From Spartinivicinus poritis (lineage in GTDB: Bacteria; Pseudomonadota; Gammaproteobacteria; Pseudomonadales; Zooshikellaceae), in NCBI RefSeq assembly GCF_028858535.1, contig NZ_JAPMOU010000017.1, positions 59,941 through 123,940 on the forward strand: a stretch of DNA of 64,000 nt. The letters are read 5' to 3'. Positions 54,040-63,929 of this stretch are shown here, piece after piece; positions within the stretch are counted from its first letter, which is position 1, and every line of letters begins with the position of its first letter. The notes below the pieces were generated by a model. It made no database searches and had not been told where the DNA came from. It worked only from the letters and a program-made list of their open reading frames with translations. A program made the translations under genes and the position numbers.

Positions 54040-54495
54040 ATGCGTACGGTGAGATTGTTTCAGCTAGTTTTTCTAATGTTGGTGTTGGCTTTATCTGGAT
54101 GCCAGGCGATATACCAAAAGCCAATGCTTATTGCTCCAACTATGTTGTTGGATAAAGTGAGAATTCGTAATTACCTCTCCCAATGCTTAACAATAAAACC
54201 TCTGGGTGTACGACATACACCTGAGAATGTTGTGCTGCTTACGGAGATGATTGCTTCTCAGGATATTAGCCAGTGTCAATGCAAGTCTGTTTATGTTGAA
54301 TATCAGGTTGAAGAAAGGCTGCTTAGCTCAGGAAGTGCTTATGGTAAGGCGACGCAGATTAATTGGGGACAAGGCTACTTTATTGCTCCAGTACCAAAGT
54401 TTCAGCTTAAGCCACAGTTAATCACCTTAAAGCATGATACGGCACTACAATATCAAGGGCCTTTAATAGTTAGCTTACGTTGCAAAGATGAGTGA
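54040..54495 (+). CDS. Hypothetical lipoprotein
   Basis: 151 aa. The signal peptide ends at LSGC (Cys21). The mature domain contains a CQCKSVYVEYQVEERL segment and another Cys near the C-terminus (LRCKDE). No family recognised. It follows yqcC by 50 bases and may share its transcript. Confidence 0.6.
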   Translation: MRTVRLFQLVFLMLVLALSGCQAIYQKPMLIAPTMLLDKVRIRNYLSQCLTIKPLGVRHTPENVVLLTEMIASQDISQCQCKSVYVEYQVEERLLSSGSAYGKATQINWGQGYFIAPVPKFQLKPQLITLKHDTALQYQGPLIVSLRCKDE

Positions 54496-54548
54496 GTAAT
54501 CTTAGAGGAACTGCCCAGCGTATAGCTAGCTGGGCAAAGTGTCGAAGC

Positions 54549-54995
54549 TTAGTTACACCACTCTTTGATGGCTTCATCAGCTCTTTTTAGTTGCTCCTCT
54601 TTTTCCTCTTGACTGAGAATTTTTACTGAGCCATCTTCCATCGTCATCCTGACCCGGTTTTTGATAGTTAGTTGAATTTTATTTTGCTTAGCTTGCTTAC
54701 AGTTTTCATCTTTTTCTTTTTTTGCTTTGGCTAAATCTTTTTCAAACGCTTCTTTCTCTGTCTGCTCTTTCTTTTTGGCTTCTTCTGAATCTTTAATCGT
54801 TTTTAGCTGCTTTTCTCCAGCCTCTTTGCTGGAAGGCTTTTGGGCTCGAGTATTTACAACTTCACCTTGGCCTTGCTTGGGTGGTTCAGTGCTGTAATGG
54901 GTAACGCCATTTTCATCTACCCACTTATAGAATTTACCTGCAGTTAGGCTGGTGGAGATTAGAATTAAGCTGGTGAGCAGCAATAGCTTTTTCAT
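54549..54995 (-). CDS. DUF4124-domain envelope protein (second)
   Basis: 148 aa from MKKLLLLTSLIL. Signal peptide to about TAG (20), then KFYKWVDENGVTHYSTEPP (DUF4124), a Lys/Glu coiled coil (about 65-110) and a C-terminal Cys (EWCN). Same layout as the protein at 11358-11798. An earlier in-frame Met 13 codons upstream would disrupt the signal peptide. Confidence 0.75.
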   Translation of the reverse strand: MKKLLLLTSLILISTSLTAGKFYKWVDENGVTHYSTEPPKQGQGEVVNTRAQKPSSKEAGEKQLKTIKDSEEAKKKEQTEKEAFEKDLAKAKKEKDENCKQAKQNKIQLTIKNRVRMTMEDGSVKILSQEEKEEQLKRADEAIKEWCN

Positions 54996-55373
54996 GAGTG
55001 TTCCCAAACGTTCTGTTATCTTCAATAACACCACAGTTTAGTGGTCACATGAATATATAGGTAACTTATTGCGATAAGTAGAGATGTGACATCTCTATCC
55101 TTAATTTTGTTATACATATCACTAAATAAAAGTAAGGTGAAATAATATTTACGATTTAAGCACTTTGCTTGGAGCTTATACCTTTATTGAAGGCAGCCCT
55201 AAGTTATTCAGCAATATCCTTACCATTGTAGACGACGTGGCAGGTCCTTGACTTCTGTCGCTAAACTGTAAAGAATTACCAGTCTTACTTTTTGGATGTT
55301 TATTGCGTAAATCGCCATCCACTCTGCACTGAAATTTACACCTTAATTTTCAGTTTTTTCCCAAAGACGCGTT

Positions 55374-55467
55374 ACCTCGCGCTGGGTCGGCCCGCTTGTA
55401 CAATGTTGTGGGCCTGACAATCTGGCAGTTTCGTTAGGCGGCTGAGCAATGCTTAGCGAAGCGAGGT
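55374..55467 (+). other. Structured intergenic element upstream of ilvI
   Basis: A closing stem ACCTCGC/GCGAGGT (55374-55380, 55461-55467) encloses a GGCCC/GGGCC hairpin (55389-55413) and GCTGAGC/GCTTAGC (55441-55457). GCCTGAC (55412-55418) can instead pair with GTTAGGC (55433-55439), competing with the first hairpin. Further on, CTCTTA/TAAGAG (55478-55492) competes with AAGAGC/GCTCTT (55488-55506). It could be an ilv leader or a dispersed repeat; no leader peptide was found. The rest of 54996-55720 shows no gene. Confidence 0.4.
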
Positions 55468-55720
55468 AGTGGTGTATCTCTTATTATAAGAGCTAATGTG
55501 GCTCTTCTCTTTAATTCAACTAGATTGACCACTAGCTTAAAAATTAGCAAGTCACGACCCCGTCGTTAGTGTTTGGCTAGATATAAGTTTTTGGCAAGCA
55601 CTAGCAGGGCTATTCGTCTTGCTAATCAGATAGGTTTATGTTGCTCTATAGCTAATGGATATAGTCTGTTAGATCGTTAAACTAATTTGTTATGTAGTGA
55701 TGTTCTAGAGGGTTCATCAA

Positions 55721-57445
55721 GTGGAACTATTATCGGGTGCTGAAATGGTAATCCGCTCATTAGCGGATGAAGGGGTTGAGTATATTTATGGTTATCCCGG
55801 CGGTGCACTGCTTCATGTATATGATGCACTGTTTCGTCAGGATCGAGTCACCCATATTCTCGTGCGCCATGAGCAAGCAGCAACCCATATGGCTGATGGT
55901 TACGCACGGGCGTCGGGAAAAACAGGGGTAGCGCTTGTTACATCGGGGCCAGGAGCAACCAATACGATTACAGGTATTGCCACTGCTTACATGGACTCTA
56001 TTCCAATGGTGGTTATTTCTGGGCAAGTGCCATCAGATTTTATTGGTACGGACATGTTCCAGGAAACTGACATGGTGGGAATCTCTCGGCCAATCGTTAA
56101 GCACAGCTTTTTGGTTAAGCGAGCCGAAGATATTCCAATGACCATTAAAAAGGCATTTCATATTGCTCAGTCTGGTCGGCCAGGTCCTGTGGTAGTGGAT
56201 ATTCCTAAAGATATCACTAATCCCAGTGATAAGTTTGAATATGTATACCCCAAAAAAATTAAACTTCGTTCTTATAATCCTCCGCAAAAAGGTCACTCAG
56301 GGCAAATTCGTAAAGCCCTTGATCTACTAATGCAGGCAAAACGGCCAATTATTTATAGTGGCGGCGGAGTCATTTTAGGGCAGGCGGCTGATGTACTGAC
56401 AGAGTTGGCGCAAAAGTTAAATTTCCCTGTTACCAACACTTTAATGGGGTTAGGGGGCTACCCAGGTTCTGATCGCCAGTTTTTAGGGATGCTCGGTATG
56501 CATGGCAGTTATGCCGCTAATCTGGCAATGCATCATGCTGATGTGATTTTAGCGGTAGGGGCTCGGTTCGACGATCGAGTGACAAATGGTGTTGCTAAGT
56601 TTTGCCCAACAGCCAAAATTGTTCATATCGATATTGATCCAGCCAGTATTTCTAAAAATATTCGTGCTGATGTACCTATTGTTGGTCCAGTTAAAGCAGT
56701 TCTGAATGAGATGCTGGGTGCGATTAAAGATAGTAAGCGGGAAGTTGACAAAGAAGCCACTAATAGCTGGTGGAAACAAATCGATGAATGGCGTAGCTCA
56801 AAAGGCACCTTCCCTTATGATCCAGGTGATGGTGGCATTATTAAACCTCAGGCGGTGATCGAAGCCTTATATGAGGTAACCAAAGGCGATGCATTTGTTA
56901 CTTCAGATGTAGGCCAGCATCAAATGTTTGCTGCTCAATATTATAAGTTTGATCAGCCTAACCGTTGGATTAACTCAGGTGGCTTAGGCACCATGGGCTT
57001 TGGCTTTCCTGCAGCAATGGGGGTGAAGCTACATTACCCTGATCACGATGTTGCTTGTGTAACGGGGGAGGGTAGTATCCAGATGAATATTCAGGAGCTA
57101 TCTACCTGCTTGCAATATGATCTGCCAATCAAAATTATTACGCTGAATAACCAAGCCTTAGGCATGGTACGGCAGTGGCAGGATATGCAATACGACAGTC
57201 GTTACTCTCACTCTTATATGGAATCACTCCCGGACTTTAAGCGACTGGTTGAAGCTTATGGGCATGTGGGAATAACTGTCGAAAAGCCAGATGACCTGAA
57301 AGGTGCAATGGAAGAAGCCTTTGCCTTAAAAGATCGTTTGGTGTTTTTAGATGTAAAAGTTGACCCTAATGAGCATGTTTATCCCATGCAAATTAAAGAT
57401 GGCTCAATGCGTGATATGTGGTTAAGTAAAACGGAGCGTACCTAA
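55721..57445 (+). CDS. ilvI: Acetolactate synthase, large subunit
   Basis: 574 aa; TPP/FAD enzyme making acetolactate or acetohydroxybutyrate. Conserved Glu in [20 protein letters not shown] region GARFDDRVT, and the TPP/Mg segment [12 protein letters not shown]...[12 protein letters not shown]. The first acidic residue is Glu rather than the commoner Asp (GDGS), which I recall also in Pseudomonas IlvI. GTG start with AGAGGG upstream. Its stop overlaps the ilvH start (TAATG). Confidence 0.96.
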   Translation: MELLSGAEMVIRSLADEGVEYIYGYPGGALLHVYDALFRQDRVTHILVRHEQAATHMADGYARASGKTGVALVTSGPGATNTITGIATAYMDSIPMVVISGQVPSDFIGTDMFQETDMVGISRPIVKHSFLVKRAEDIPMTIKKAFHIAQSGRPGPVVVDIPKDITNPSDKFEYVYPKKIKLRSYNPPQKGHSGQIRKALDLLMQAKRPIIYSGGGVILGQAADVLTELAQKLNFPVTNTLMGLGGYPGSDRQFLGMLGMHGSYAANLAMHHADVILAVGARFDDRVTNGVAKFCPTAKIVHIDIDPASISKNIRADVPIVGPVKAVLNEMLGAIKDSKREVDKEATNSWWKQIDEWRSSKGTFPYDPGDGGIIKPQAVIEALYEVTKGDAFVTSDVGQHQMFAAQYYKFDQPNRWINSGGLGTMGFGFPAAMGVKLHYPDHDVACVTGEGSIQMNIQELSTCLQYDLPIKIITLNNQALGMVRQWQDMQYDSRYSHSYMESLPDFKRLVEAYGHVGITVEKPDDLKGAMEEAFALKDRLVFLDVKVDPNEHVYPMQIKDGSMRDMWLSKTERT

Positions 57446-57939
57446 TGCGTCGTCATATCATTTCAGTATTAATGGAAAACGAGCCCGGTGCGTTGTCGCG
57501 GGTAGTTGGGTTATTTGCTCAGCGTAACTACAATATTGAGTCATTAAATGTAGCACCAACCGATGATCCTACATTGTCTCGGCTTACGCTGACCACAATT
57601 GGGGTTGACGATAAAATTGAACAAATTACCAAGCAGCTAAATAAGCTAATTGATGTGGTTAAACTGGTTGATTTATCCGAAGGCTCTCATATTGAGCGTG
57701 AGCTGATGTTCCTGAAAGTAAAAGTATCAGGAGCTCAGCGTGCAGAAATAAAGCGCACTACTGATATTTTCCGCGGCCAGATTGTGGATGTCACCAGCTC
57801 AACTTATGTTATTCAGCTAACCGGTGATAGCGATAAATTGGATGCTTTTATTCAAGCGGTAGCACCTGTGTCTGTTCTAGAAGTTGTGCGGACTGGTGTG
57901 TCTGGAATTGCTAGAGGGGAAAAAGTACTTAGTTTATAA
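57445..57939 (+). CDS. ilvH: Acetolactate synthase, small regulatory subunit
   Basis: 164 aa. The ACT domain [34 protein letters not shown] binds valine for feedback inhibition; the C-terminal domain (about 85-160) activates the large subunit. Overlap by one base with ilvI indicates coupling. Confidence 0.97.
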   Translation: MRRHIISVLMENEPGALSRVVGLFAQRNYNIESLNVAPTDDPTLSRLTLTTIGVDDKIEQITKQLNKLIDVVKLVDLSEGSHIERELMFLKVKVSGAQRAEIKRTTDIFRGQIVDVTSSTYVIQLTGDSDKLDAFIQAVAPVSVLEVVRTGVSGIARGEKVLSL

Positions 57940-57976
57940 CTTACCCTACGCATTGAGTATACAAATTTAACTAATA

Positions 57977-58006
57977 AAAAAGCCTGGTTGTTGCACCAGG
58001 CTTTTT
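57977..58006 (+). terminator. ilvIH terminator
   Basis: AGCCTGGT/ACCAGGCT (8 bp, 6-base loop) preceded by As and followed by TTTT, 40 bases after ilvH. Confidence 0.85.
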
Positions 58007-58028
58007 GTTGTCTGTAACAAAAATGGAG

Positions 58029-58120
58029 ATTTTTTAGTGAGAGCAAGAAAGCATCGCGCGGAAAACCGCAGTGTACATAATAGTACATGAGGATTTGAGC
58101 ACGAAGCTGACGCAGCTATC
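58029..58120. repeat. Palindromic GTACAT element between ilvH and ilvC
   Basis: Contains GTACATAATAGTACATGAGG with flanking GCGCGGAAAACCGC and GCTGACGCAGC palindromes. I recall similar GTACAT...ATGAGGATTT elements scattered in marine gammaproteobacteria, but could not check copy number here. The same bases read as a short frame on the minus strand, which I do not accept as a gene. Confidence 0.35.
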
Positions 58121-58145
58121 GCTAAAAAAGATCATTTTTGTATGA

Positions 58146-59612
58146 TTAGATGATGCGCTTCATATCAGTCATATGCCCACGCAACTCATAACCGATTAAC
58201 TCAACAGTATGGTCACGAATAGCATCGTTCACTTCAACCAAGCGCGCGTTATCAACACTGTTCGATTTAACAGCTAAACCTTTACCGATAACATCAGTGT
58301 CGACTTTAGCCATAAAGTCTTTTAACAATGGCACGCAAGCATGGGCAAATAAATAGCAGCCATATTCTGCAGTATCAGAAATAACCACATTCATTTCATA
58401 CAGCTTGCGACGAGCAATGGTGTTAGCAATTAGTGGCGTTTCGTGTAGTGATTCGTAGTAAGCAGACTCTTCAATAATGCCAGAACTGCACATTACTTCG
58501 AAAGCCAGCTCAACACCGGCTTTAACCATGGCAACCATTAAAATACCGTGGTCAAAGTATTCCTGCTCATCAATTTCAGCAGTAGATGTGGCTTTTTCGA
58601 AAGCAGTTTCAGCAGTTTCAGCGCGCCAGGTCAGTAAGTTTTTGTCATCATTGGCCCAGTCTTCCATCATGGTTTTAGAGAACTCGCCTGTGATGATATC
58701 GTCCATGTGTTTTTCAAACAGCGGACGCATGATATCTTTTAATTCTTCAGATAGATCAAACGCTTTAATTTTTGCAGGGTTTGATAAGCGGTCCATCATG
58801 TTGCTGATACCACCGATTTTTAGCGCTTCGGTGATTACTTCCCAGCCTTGCTGAATTAATTTGGACGCATACCCAGCATCGATACCATCAGCAACCATTT
58901 TGTCAAAGCATAAAATAGAGCCTGTTTGTAGTACGCCGCATAAGATGGTTTGTTCACCCATTAAGTCAGACTTTACTTCGGCGATAAATGAAGATTCTAA
59001 TACCCCTGCAAGGTGGCTACCTAAACCGGCTGCATAAGCTTTGGCCTGCTCTAAGCCTTCGCCATTAGGGTCATTTTCACGGTGCACAGCAATTAAAGTA
59101 GGTACGCCAAAACCACGCTTATATTCTTCTCTTACTTCTGTGCCAGGGCACTTAGGCGCCACCATGATAACGGTAATATCATCACGAATTTTCATGCCTT
59201 CTTCGACAATGTTGAAACCGTGAGAGTAAGACAAAGTAGCGCCTTTTTTCATTAGAGGCATTACTTGTTCAACAACAGCAGAGTGCTGCTTATCTGGAGT
59301 TAGGTTACTGACCAAGTCCGCCTGAGGAATTAACTCTTCGTAAGTGCCAACAGTGAATCCATTGTCAGTAGCATTTTTCCAAGATTGACGTTTTTCTTTG
59401 ATAGCTGATTCACGCAAGGCATAAGAAACATCCAAGCCGCTATCTTTTAAATTTAAACCTTGGTTTAGACCTTGAGCACCACAGCCAACAATAACTATTT
59501 TTTTGCCTTTCAGAGCTTCTACACCCGTGTCAAACTCTGCACGGTCCATAAAGCGGCACTTGCTCAACTCTTCTAGCTGAATGCGCAATGGCAATGAGTT
59601 GAAGTAATTCAT
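58146..59612 (-). CDS. ilvC: Ketol-acid reductoisomerase, class II
   Basis: 488 aa, the long form (as in E. coli), with a duplicated C-terminal knotted domain rather than the 338-aa class I form. [26 protein letters not shown] is the NADPH site; [15 protein letters not shown] and ENKD-like metal-binding acids follow. Reduces and isomerises acetolactate, the product of IlvIH. It is separated from ilvIH by a terminator and divergent from ilvY. Confidence 0.96.
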   Translation of the reverse strand: MNYFNSLPLRIQLEELSKCRFMDRAEFDTGVEALKGKKIVIVGCGAQGLNQGLNLKDSGLDVSYALRESAIKEKRQSWKNATDNGFTVGTYEELIPQADLVSNLTPDKQHSAVVEQVMPLMKKGATLSYSHGFNIVEEGMKIRDDITVIMVAPKCPGTEVREEYKRGFGVPTLIAVHRENDPNGEGLEQAKAYAAGLGSHLAGVLESSFIAEVKSDLMGEQTILCGVLQTGSILCFDKMVADGIDAGYASKLIQQGWEVITEALKIGGISNMMDRLSNPAKIKAFDLSEELKDIMRPLFEKHMDDIITGEFSKTMMEDWANDDKNLLTWRAETAETAFEKATSTAEIDEQEYFDHGILMVAMVKAGVELAFEVMCSSGIIEESAYYESLHETPLIANTIARRKLYEMNVVISDTAEYGCYLFAHACVPLLKDFMAKVDTDVIGKGLAVKSNSVDNARLVEVNDAIRDHTVELIGYELRGHMTDMKRII

Positions 59613-59855
59613 CTGTAGCTCCTTAAAGATTTTTTGCCAGCATGGGCTACAAGGAAAGTGGCCATGAAGGCAACTAGGGGAGACCCTAGTTTATGTTCGA
59701 TTTGTGGAAGAAAAATAGCCTGGCAGCAAGAACTGCCAGGCAGGTTTTATTATTAATCACTGGCATCAACTTTAATATGTATTTGTATGCTGAACCGAGT
59801 GATCTTTATAGACACTCCACTTTGTAGTGACAAAAAAGATAGCCTATTCTCAGTG

Positions 59856-59903
59856 TTGCGTAAAATGATATGTTTCGAATACTGTATTGCATGATATGAA
59901 ATA
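59856..59903. promoter_or_regulatory. IlvY operator candidates
   Basis: ATGATATG occurs twice (59865-59872, 59891-59898), each preceded by TTGC, in the ilvC-ilvY divergent gap. LysR-type regulators bind paired sites of this kind. The match to IlvY sites is by position only. Confidence 0.4.
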
Positions 59904-59920
59904 CAACAGGATAAGTGCTG

Positions 59921-60805
59921 ATGGATTATCAAGGTTTAAAGCTATTTCTGCATTTGGCTTCTACCCTGCACTTTGGGCAAACCAGTGAAGCCTGCTTTAT
60001 TAGCCCTTCGACGCTGAGCCGTCATATAAAGCGATTAGAAGAGGAGGTGGGGAAACCACTGTTTGAAAGAGATAAAAGAAAAGTCAGCCTAACCCGAGCA
60101 GGTGAGTTATTCCGTCAGTATGCATCAGAAACACTTGCTAATTGGAATCGATTTCAGGAAACCCTACAGGAAGAGACCACTTTATTAAGTGGAGAAATCA
60201 GTATGTATTGCTCGGTCACTGCGAGCTACAGCTTTTTATCTGATTTGCTGGTGACTTATCGACAGCGCCAACCTAGCGTAGAAGTGAAACTGCATACCGG
60301 TGATGCGGCTTACTCTATTCCGAAAGTCGTAGCAGGTGAAGAAGATATAGTTATTGCTGCTAAGCCAGAACACTTACCTGCTAGTTTAAGCTTTAAACCT
60401 ATAGCAACATCAGGCCTGGTGTTTATTGCGCCAACAGTAAGCTGCCTGGCAAGAGAGTTTGTTGATGCAGAGATTATGGACTGGGAAAGAGTCCCGATTA
60501 TTCAAGCAGAGCAGGGCCTAATCAAACAAAGGCTGCAGTTGTGGTTTCGTCAGCAAGGTATCAAACCTAATGTCTATACATCGGTTGCAGGTCATGAAGC
60601 AATAGTCAGTATGGTTAGTCTGGGTTTTGGGGTAGGCATTGTGCCTGAGTTGGTGCTGCTTAATAGCCCGCTGGCTAATAAAATTCAGCAATTAACAGTA
60701 GACCCTGTCTTGCAGCCGTTTACTATAGGTTTGTGTGTACAAACACGGCGTTTACAAAATCCTCTGGTCAAAACTTTCTGGGATACAGCCAAAGTGCTTG
60801 GCTAG
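59921..60805 (+). CDS. ilvY: LysR-type activator IlvY
   Basis: 294 aa. N-terminal winged helix (FLHLASTLHFGQTSEACFIS, PSTLSRHIKRLEEEVG) and a periplasmic-binding-like effector domain. It is divergent from ilvC, where IlvY senses acetolactate/acetohydroxybutyrate and activates ilvC. I start at the ATG at 59921 with AGG 10 bases upstream; an in-frame GTG two codons earlier is less likely. Confidence 0.93.
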   Translation: MDYQGLKLFLHLASTLHFGQTSEACFISPSTLSRHIKRLEEEVGKPLFERDKRKVSLTRAGELFRQYASETLANWNRFQETLQEETTLLSGEISMYCSVTASYSFLSDLLVTYRQRQPSVEVKLHTGDAAYSIPKVVAGEEDIVIAAKPEHLPASLSFKPIATSGLVFIAPTVSCLAREFVDAEIMDWERVPIIQAEQGLIKQRLQLWFRQQGIKPNVYTSVAGHEAIVSMVSLGFGVGIVPELVLLNSPLANKIQQLTVDPVLQPFTIGLCVQTRRLQNPLVKTFWDTAKVLG

Positions 60806-60857
60806 CCTTTGTGGTTTGATGAAATATTTTGGTTAATCACGCAATTTAATTCGGGTT

Positions 60858-60866
60858 TGATATAAT
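60858..60866 (+). promoter_or_regulatory. Extended -10 promoter of pssA
   Basis: TGATATAAT: a perfect TATAAT with the upstream TG. No good -35 at the right distance, as expected for this class. Confidence 0.65.
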
Positions 60867-60899
60867 GCCAGAACCGTTTGTTTTTTGGACAATTACTCT

Positions 60900-61739
60900 A
60901 TGAGTCAAGAGAAAGACAATTCAGTGGCAGATGATACCGAAGATCAGCTGCCACAAACGATACTACCCATCGACGAGCATGTTGAAGAAGTTGCTGAAAA
61001 TGGTAGAAAAGTAAGACGGAAAGGGGTTTATTTACTACCTAATCTGTTTACCACAACTGCATTATTTTGTGGTTTTTATGCCATTGTTAGCTCAATGAAC
61101 CAAATGTTTGAGCAAGCTGCAATCGCTATTTTTGTGGCGATGATCTTTGATGGGCTTGATGGCCGTGTGGCGCGGCTGACCAATACTCAAAGTGCCTTTG
61201 GTGCAGAATACGACAGTTTATCTGATATGGTGGCCTTTGGTGCAGCGCCAGCTTTGGTGTGTTTTAACTGGAATCTAACCAGTTTAGGTAAAGTTGGCTG
61301 GATGGTGGCATTTATTTATGTAGCTTGTGTAGCCCTTCGCCTAGCTCGTTTTAATACACAAATTGATACCGCTGATAAGCGCTATTTTACAGGTCTGCCC
61401 TGCCCATCGGCGGCGGCGGTTGTTGCTGCTATGGTTTGGGCGCTTAATCAAGCTGACTTGGCTTCTAATGGGCTTGTTACCATGTTTACTGCCGCAGTTA
61501 TGGCGCTTACTGGGATTTTGATGGTTAGCAATGTTCGCTACCACAGCTTTAAAGATTTAGAGTTTAAAGGGCGAGTACCATTTGTTGCGATTATTGCAAT
61601 TGTATTGGTCTTCGCAGTTGTATTTACCAACCCACCCTGGGTATTGATGGTAGTGTTCTTGCTCTATGCTGCTTCTGGCCCTGTTCTGGCTGTATGGCGA
61701 TTTAAGCAGAAGCGGGTAGCTGCTGCCCAAGGGAAATAA
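60900..61739 (+). CDS. pssA: CDP-diacylglycerol-serine O-phosphatidyltransferase
   Basis: 279 aa integral membrane enzyme making phosphatidylserine, the precursor of phosphatidylethanolamine. The CDP-alcohol phosphotransferase motif DG--AR--------G---D---D is complete in DGLDGRVARLTNTQSAFGAEYDSLSD (read in parts). About seven membrane helices and a basic C-terminus. This is the membrane type II enzyme, not the E. coli soluble type. Start at the ATG at 60900. Confidence 0.95.
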   Translation: MSQEKDNSVADDTEDQLPQTILPIDEHVEEVAENGRKVRRKGVYLLPNLFTTTALFCGFYAIVSSMNQMFEQAAIAIFVAMIFDGLDGRVARLTNTQSAFGAEYDSLSDMVAFGAAPALVCFNWNLTSLGKVGWMVAFIYVACVALRLARFNTQIDTADKRYFTGLPCPSAAAVVAAMVWALNQADLASNGLVTMFTAAVMALTGILMVSNVRYHSFKDLEFKGRVPFVAIIAIVLVFAVVFTNPPWVLMVVFLLYAASGPVLAVWRFKQKRVAAAQGK

Positions 61740-61844
61740 ATTTCCCAGTTACGCTGTCTATATTGTTAAGAGTAAGTTTTAGCCCAAGGCATCTCTGGTT
61801 GGTAATTATTATGGAGGTGCCTTTAATTTTATAGGCAGTGCCTT

Positions 61845-62903
61845 ATGCTGATTAAAAAGCCCAGTGATATCAAAAGTTATGAAATAACCCCTGAATCCGC
61901 TTACTTTAACCGTCGGCAATTTATGAAGCGGCTAGGACAAGCTGCAATGCTGACAGCTGGCTCTGGGTGGTTGACCGCTTGTGCTGAAGAAAATGGTAGT
62001 GCACAGGCGCAATCAATAGCAAAAGCAAAGCCCGTTAGTCTGGTTTCTACAGAAGGTGTCAAGCAATACCCAGCTCCTAAGTGGCTTAAAGAAAAATTTC
62101 CGGGTCGAAAAATATGGTCTGATTCCACTCATGAAGAACTAACGCCTTATGAAGACGTCACTCGCTACAATAACTTTTATGAGTTTGGTACTAAAAAAGG
62201 TGATCCTGCAAAACACGCAGGTAGTTTAATTACTGATCCCTGGTCTGTGACTATTGATGGAGAAGTGGAAAAGCCTGGTACTTACACCCTTGAAGATATT
62301 TTAAAGCCTCATGACTTTGAAGAGCGTATTTACCGGCTGCGCTGTGTAGAAGCCTGGTCAATGGTGGTGCCATGGGTAGGGTTTCAGTTAGGCGACTTAT
62401 TAAAGCACTTTAATCCAACCTCAAAAGCAAAGTATGTTGCTTTCACTACGTTAAATGACCCGGAACAAATGCCGGGGTTGAAGCTGCCATTTAGCAGTAT
62501 TGAGTGGCCTTATGTTGAAGGGCTGCGCATCGATGAAGCAATGAATCCACTTACTTTGATAGGGGTGGGGCTTTACGGAAAAACCATGCCGCCACAAAAC
62601 GGCGCTCCACTTAGATTAGTTGTGCCATGGAAGTATGGCTTTAAAAGCATTAAATCCATCATAAAAATTAGTTTGGTGGAAAAGGAGCCTCCTACTACTT
62701 GGAATAAATCAGCACCTAATGAATATGGCTTTTACTCCAATGTGAACCCAAATGTCAGCCATCCTAGATGGAGTCAAAAGCGCGAAAGGCGCTTGCCATC
62801 TTCGCTGTTCAACCCCAATTATGTAGAAACTCAGTTGTTTAATGGCTATGCCGAGCAAGTTGCTCACCTCTATAAAGGTATGGACTTGGCAAAGTACTAT
62901 TAA
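61845..62903 (+). CDS. msrP: Periplasmic methionine sulfoxide reductase, catalytic subunit
   Basis: 352 aa. Tat signal NRRQFMKRLGQAAMLTAG (twin Arg near 23-24), then the sulfite-oxidase-like molybdopterin domain with RCVEAWSMVVPW carrying the Mo-ligating Cys. Repairs oxidised Met in envelope proteins using electrons from MsrQ. Slightly longer than E. coli MsrP. The msrQ gene follows by 27 bases. Confidence 0.95.
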   Translation: MLIKKPSDIKSYEITPESAYFNRRQFMKRLGQAAMLTAGSGWLTACAEENGSAQAQSIAKAKPVSLVSTEGVKQYPAPKWLKEKFPGRKIWSDSTHEELTPYEDVTRYNNFYEFGTKKGDPAKHAGSLITDPWSVTIDGEVEKPGTYTLEDILKPHDFEERIYRLRCVEAWSMVVPWVGFQLGDLLKHFNPTSKAKYVAFTTLNDPEQMPGLKLPFSSIEWPYVEGLRIDEAMNPLTLIGVGLYGKTMPPQNGAPLRLVVPWKYGFKSIKSIIKISLVEKEPPTTWNKSAPNEYGFYSNVNPNVSHPRWSQKRERRLPSSLFNPNYVETQLFNGYAEQVAHLYKGMDLAKYY

Positions 62904-62930
62904 ATTACGAGCGTCGAAGGGGCTATTGAA

Positions 62931-63527
62931 TTGATCAAAAAATTAAAGCCAATATGGTTTTTATTGGCTCTATCGCCAGCTGTTTATTTGGTGTACTTAA
63001 TCATTACTAATGGGTTAGGGCCTGACCCCGCGAAAACCGTTGTTGAATTTTTAGGTATTTGGGCTCTGCGTTTTTTATGGATTGCATTAAGCCTTACTCC
63101 ATTGAAGCTAATTACGGGTAATGGTCAATTTATCTCCATTCGTCGGATGATGGGGTTATATGCATTCTTTTATGTCTGTCTTCACTTAACAGCTTATTTA
63201 CTATTTATGCTGGGGCTGCAGTGGAGTAATTTGTGGGAAGATATTTTAGAGCGACCCTATATAACCGTGGGCTTTGCTGCGTGGCTGGTTTTGCTGCCGT
63301 TGGCTATCACCTCAACCAATAAAATGATTCGGCGGCTGGGAAAAAAATGGAAACAGTTGCACAAGGGAGTATACCTTGCTGCCTGTCTGGCAGCTTTGCA
63401 TTTTATCTGGTTAGCGAAGAGTAATTTACTGGAACCTATCGTTTATTTGACTATTCTTATCCTGCTATTCGCTTTACGCTTTATTAAAAAAACCAGCAAA
63501 GCTAAAACAGTGGTGGCTGATAATTAG
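62931..63527 (+). CDS. msrQ: Heme-binding membrane subunit MsrQ
   Basis: 198 aa, six membrane helices. FISIRRMMGLYAFFYVCLHLTAYLLF has the first heme-ligating His; LHKGVYLAACLAALHFIW carries the others. Passes electrons from the quinone pool or flavin reductase to MsrP. TTG start with AAGGGG 8 bases upstream. Confidence 0.93.
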   Translation: MIKKLKPIWFLLALSPAVYLVYLIITNGLGPDPAKTVVEFLGIWALRFLWIALSLTPLKLITGNGQFISIRRMMGLYAFFYVCLHLTAYLLFMLGLQWSNLWEDILERPYITVGFAAWLVLLPLAITSTNKMIRRLGKKWKQLHKGVYLAACLAALHFIWLAKSNLLEPIVYLTILILLFALRFIKKTSKAKTVVADN

Positions 63528-63565
63528 TCAAAAATACTTGTTTTTGAGTTTTTGATATTTAGCTG

Positions 63566-63593
63566 TTGACTTAAACTCAGAAGTGCGTAGAAT
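63566..63593 (+). promoter_or_regulatory. rRNA promoter P1
   Basis: TTGACT (63566-63571), 16 bases, TAGAAT (63588-63593), then the GC-rich discriminator GCGCCGCC. An AT-rich UP-like stretch (about 63528-63562) precedes it. Confidence 0.8.
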
Positions 63594-63711
63594 GCGCCGC
63601 CACTGACTGGAGATGAGCAGAAAAGACAGCAACTGCCGGAGGCTTTTAAAGTTTCTGAGGCGCTGAAAAAACTTTTCAAAATTCTCTTCGGAAAGGGCGA
63701 AAAAAAATCGC

Positions 63712-63739
63712 TTGACTTTAAAAGGTTAAACGATAGAAT
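63712..63739 (+). promoter_or_regulatory. rRNA promoter P2
   Basis: TTGACT (63712-63717), 16 bases, TAGAAT (63734-63739), discriminator GAGCGCCC. Same hexamers and spacing as P1. Both are typical DksA/ppGpp targets. Confidence 0.8.
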
Positions 63740-63776
63740 GAGCGCCCTCAGTTAGCGAGCCAAGCGCTGCTAACAA

Positions 63777-63788
63777 GCTCTTTAACAA
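63777..63788 (+). promoter_or_regulatory. boxA antitermination site
   Basis: GCTCTTTAACAA, the conserved Nus-factor boxA of rRNA leaders, about 140 bases before 16S. Confidence 0.8.
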
Positions 63789-63929
63789 GTTAATCAGACA
63801 ATTCATGTGGGCTTTAGCTGTAATGATGAGGCAAAAATTATCATTGCGCTAAAAGTCAAAGAAATTTGAGATTTAGATAACGCGATGAGCCAAGTTTCGT
63901 TTTGCACTTTAAGCAAGACAAATTGATTT

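Noticed and set aside
55411..55439. Integron attC-like pair GCCTGAC...GTTAGGC
   Set aside because: Only 28 bases between the core sites, no cassette genes or integrase nearby; ordinary hairpin is simpler.
57061..57100. Acetolactate synthase with GEG instead of GDG in the TPP motif, as a possible lost function
   Set aside because: I recall the same residue in Pseudomonas IlvI and the rest of the enzyme is intact, so it is a lineage variant.
57852..58088. Minus-strand frame overlapping the end of ilvH
   Set aside because: It is the shadow of ilvH plus its terminator and the GTACAT palindrome.
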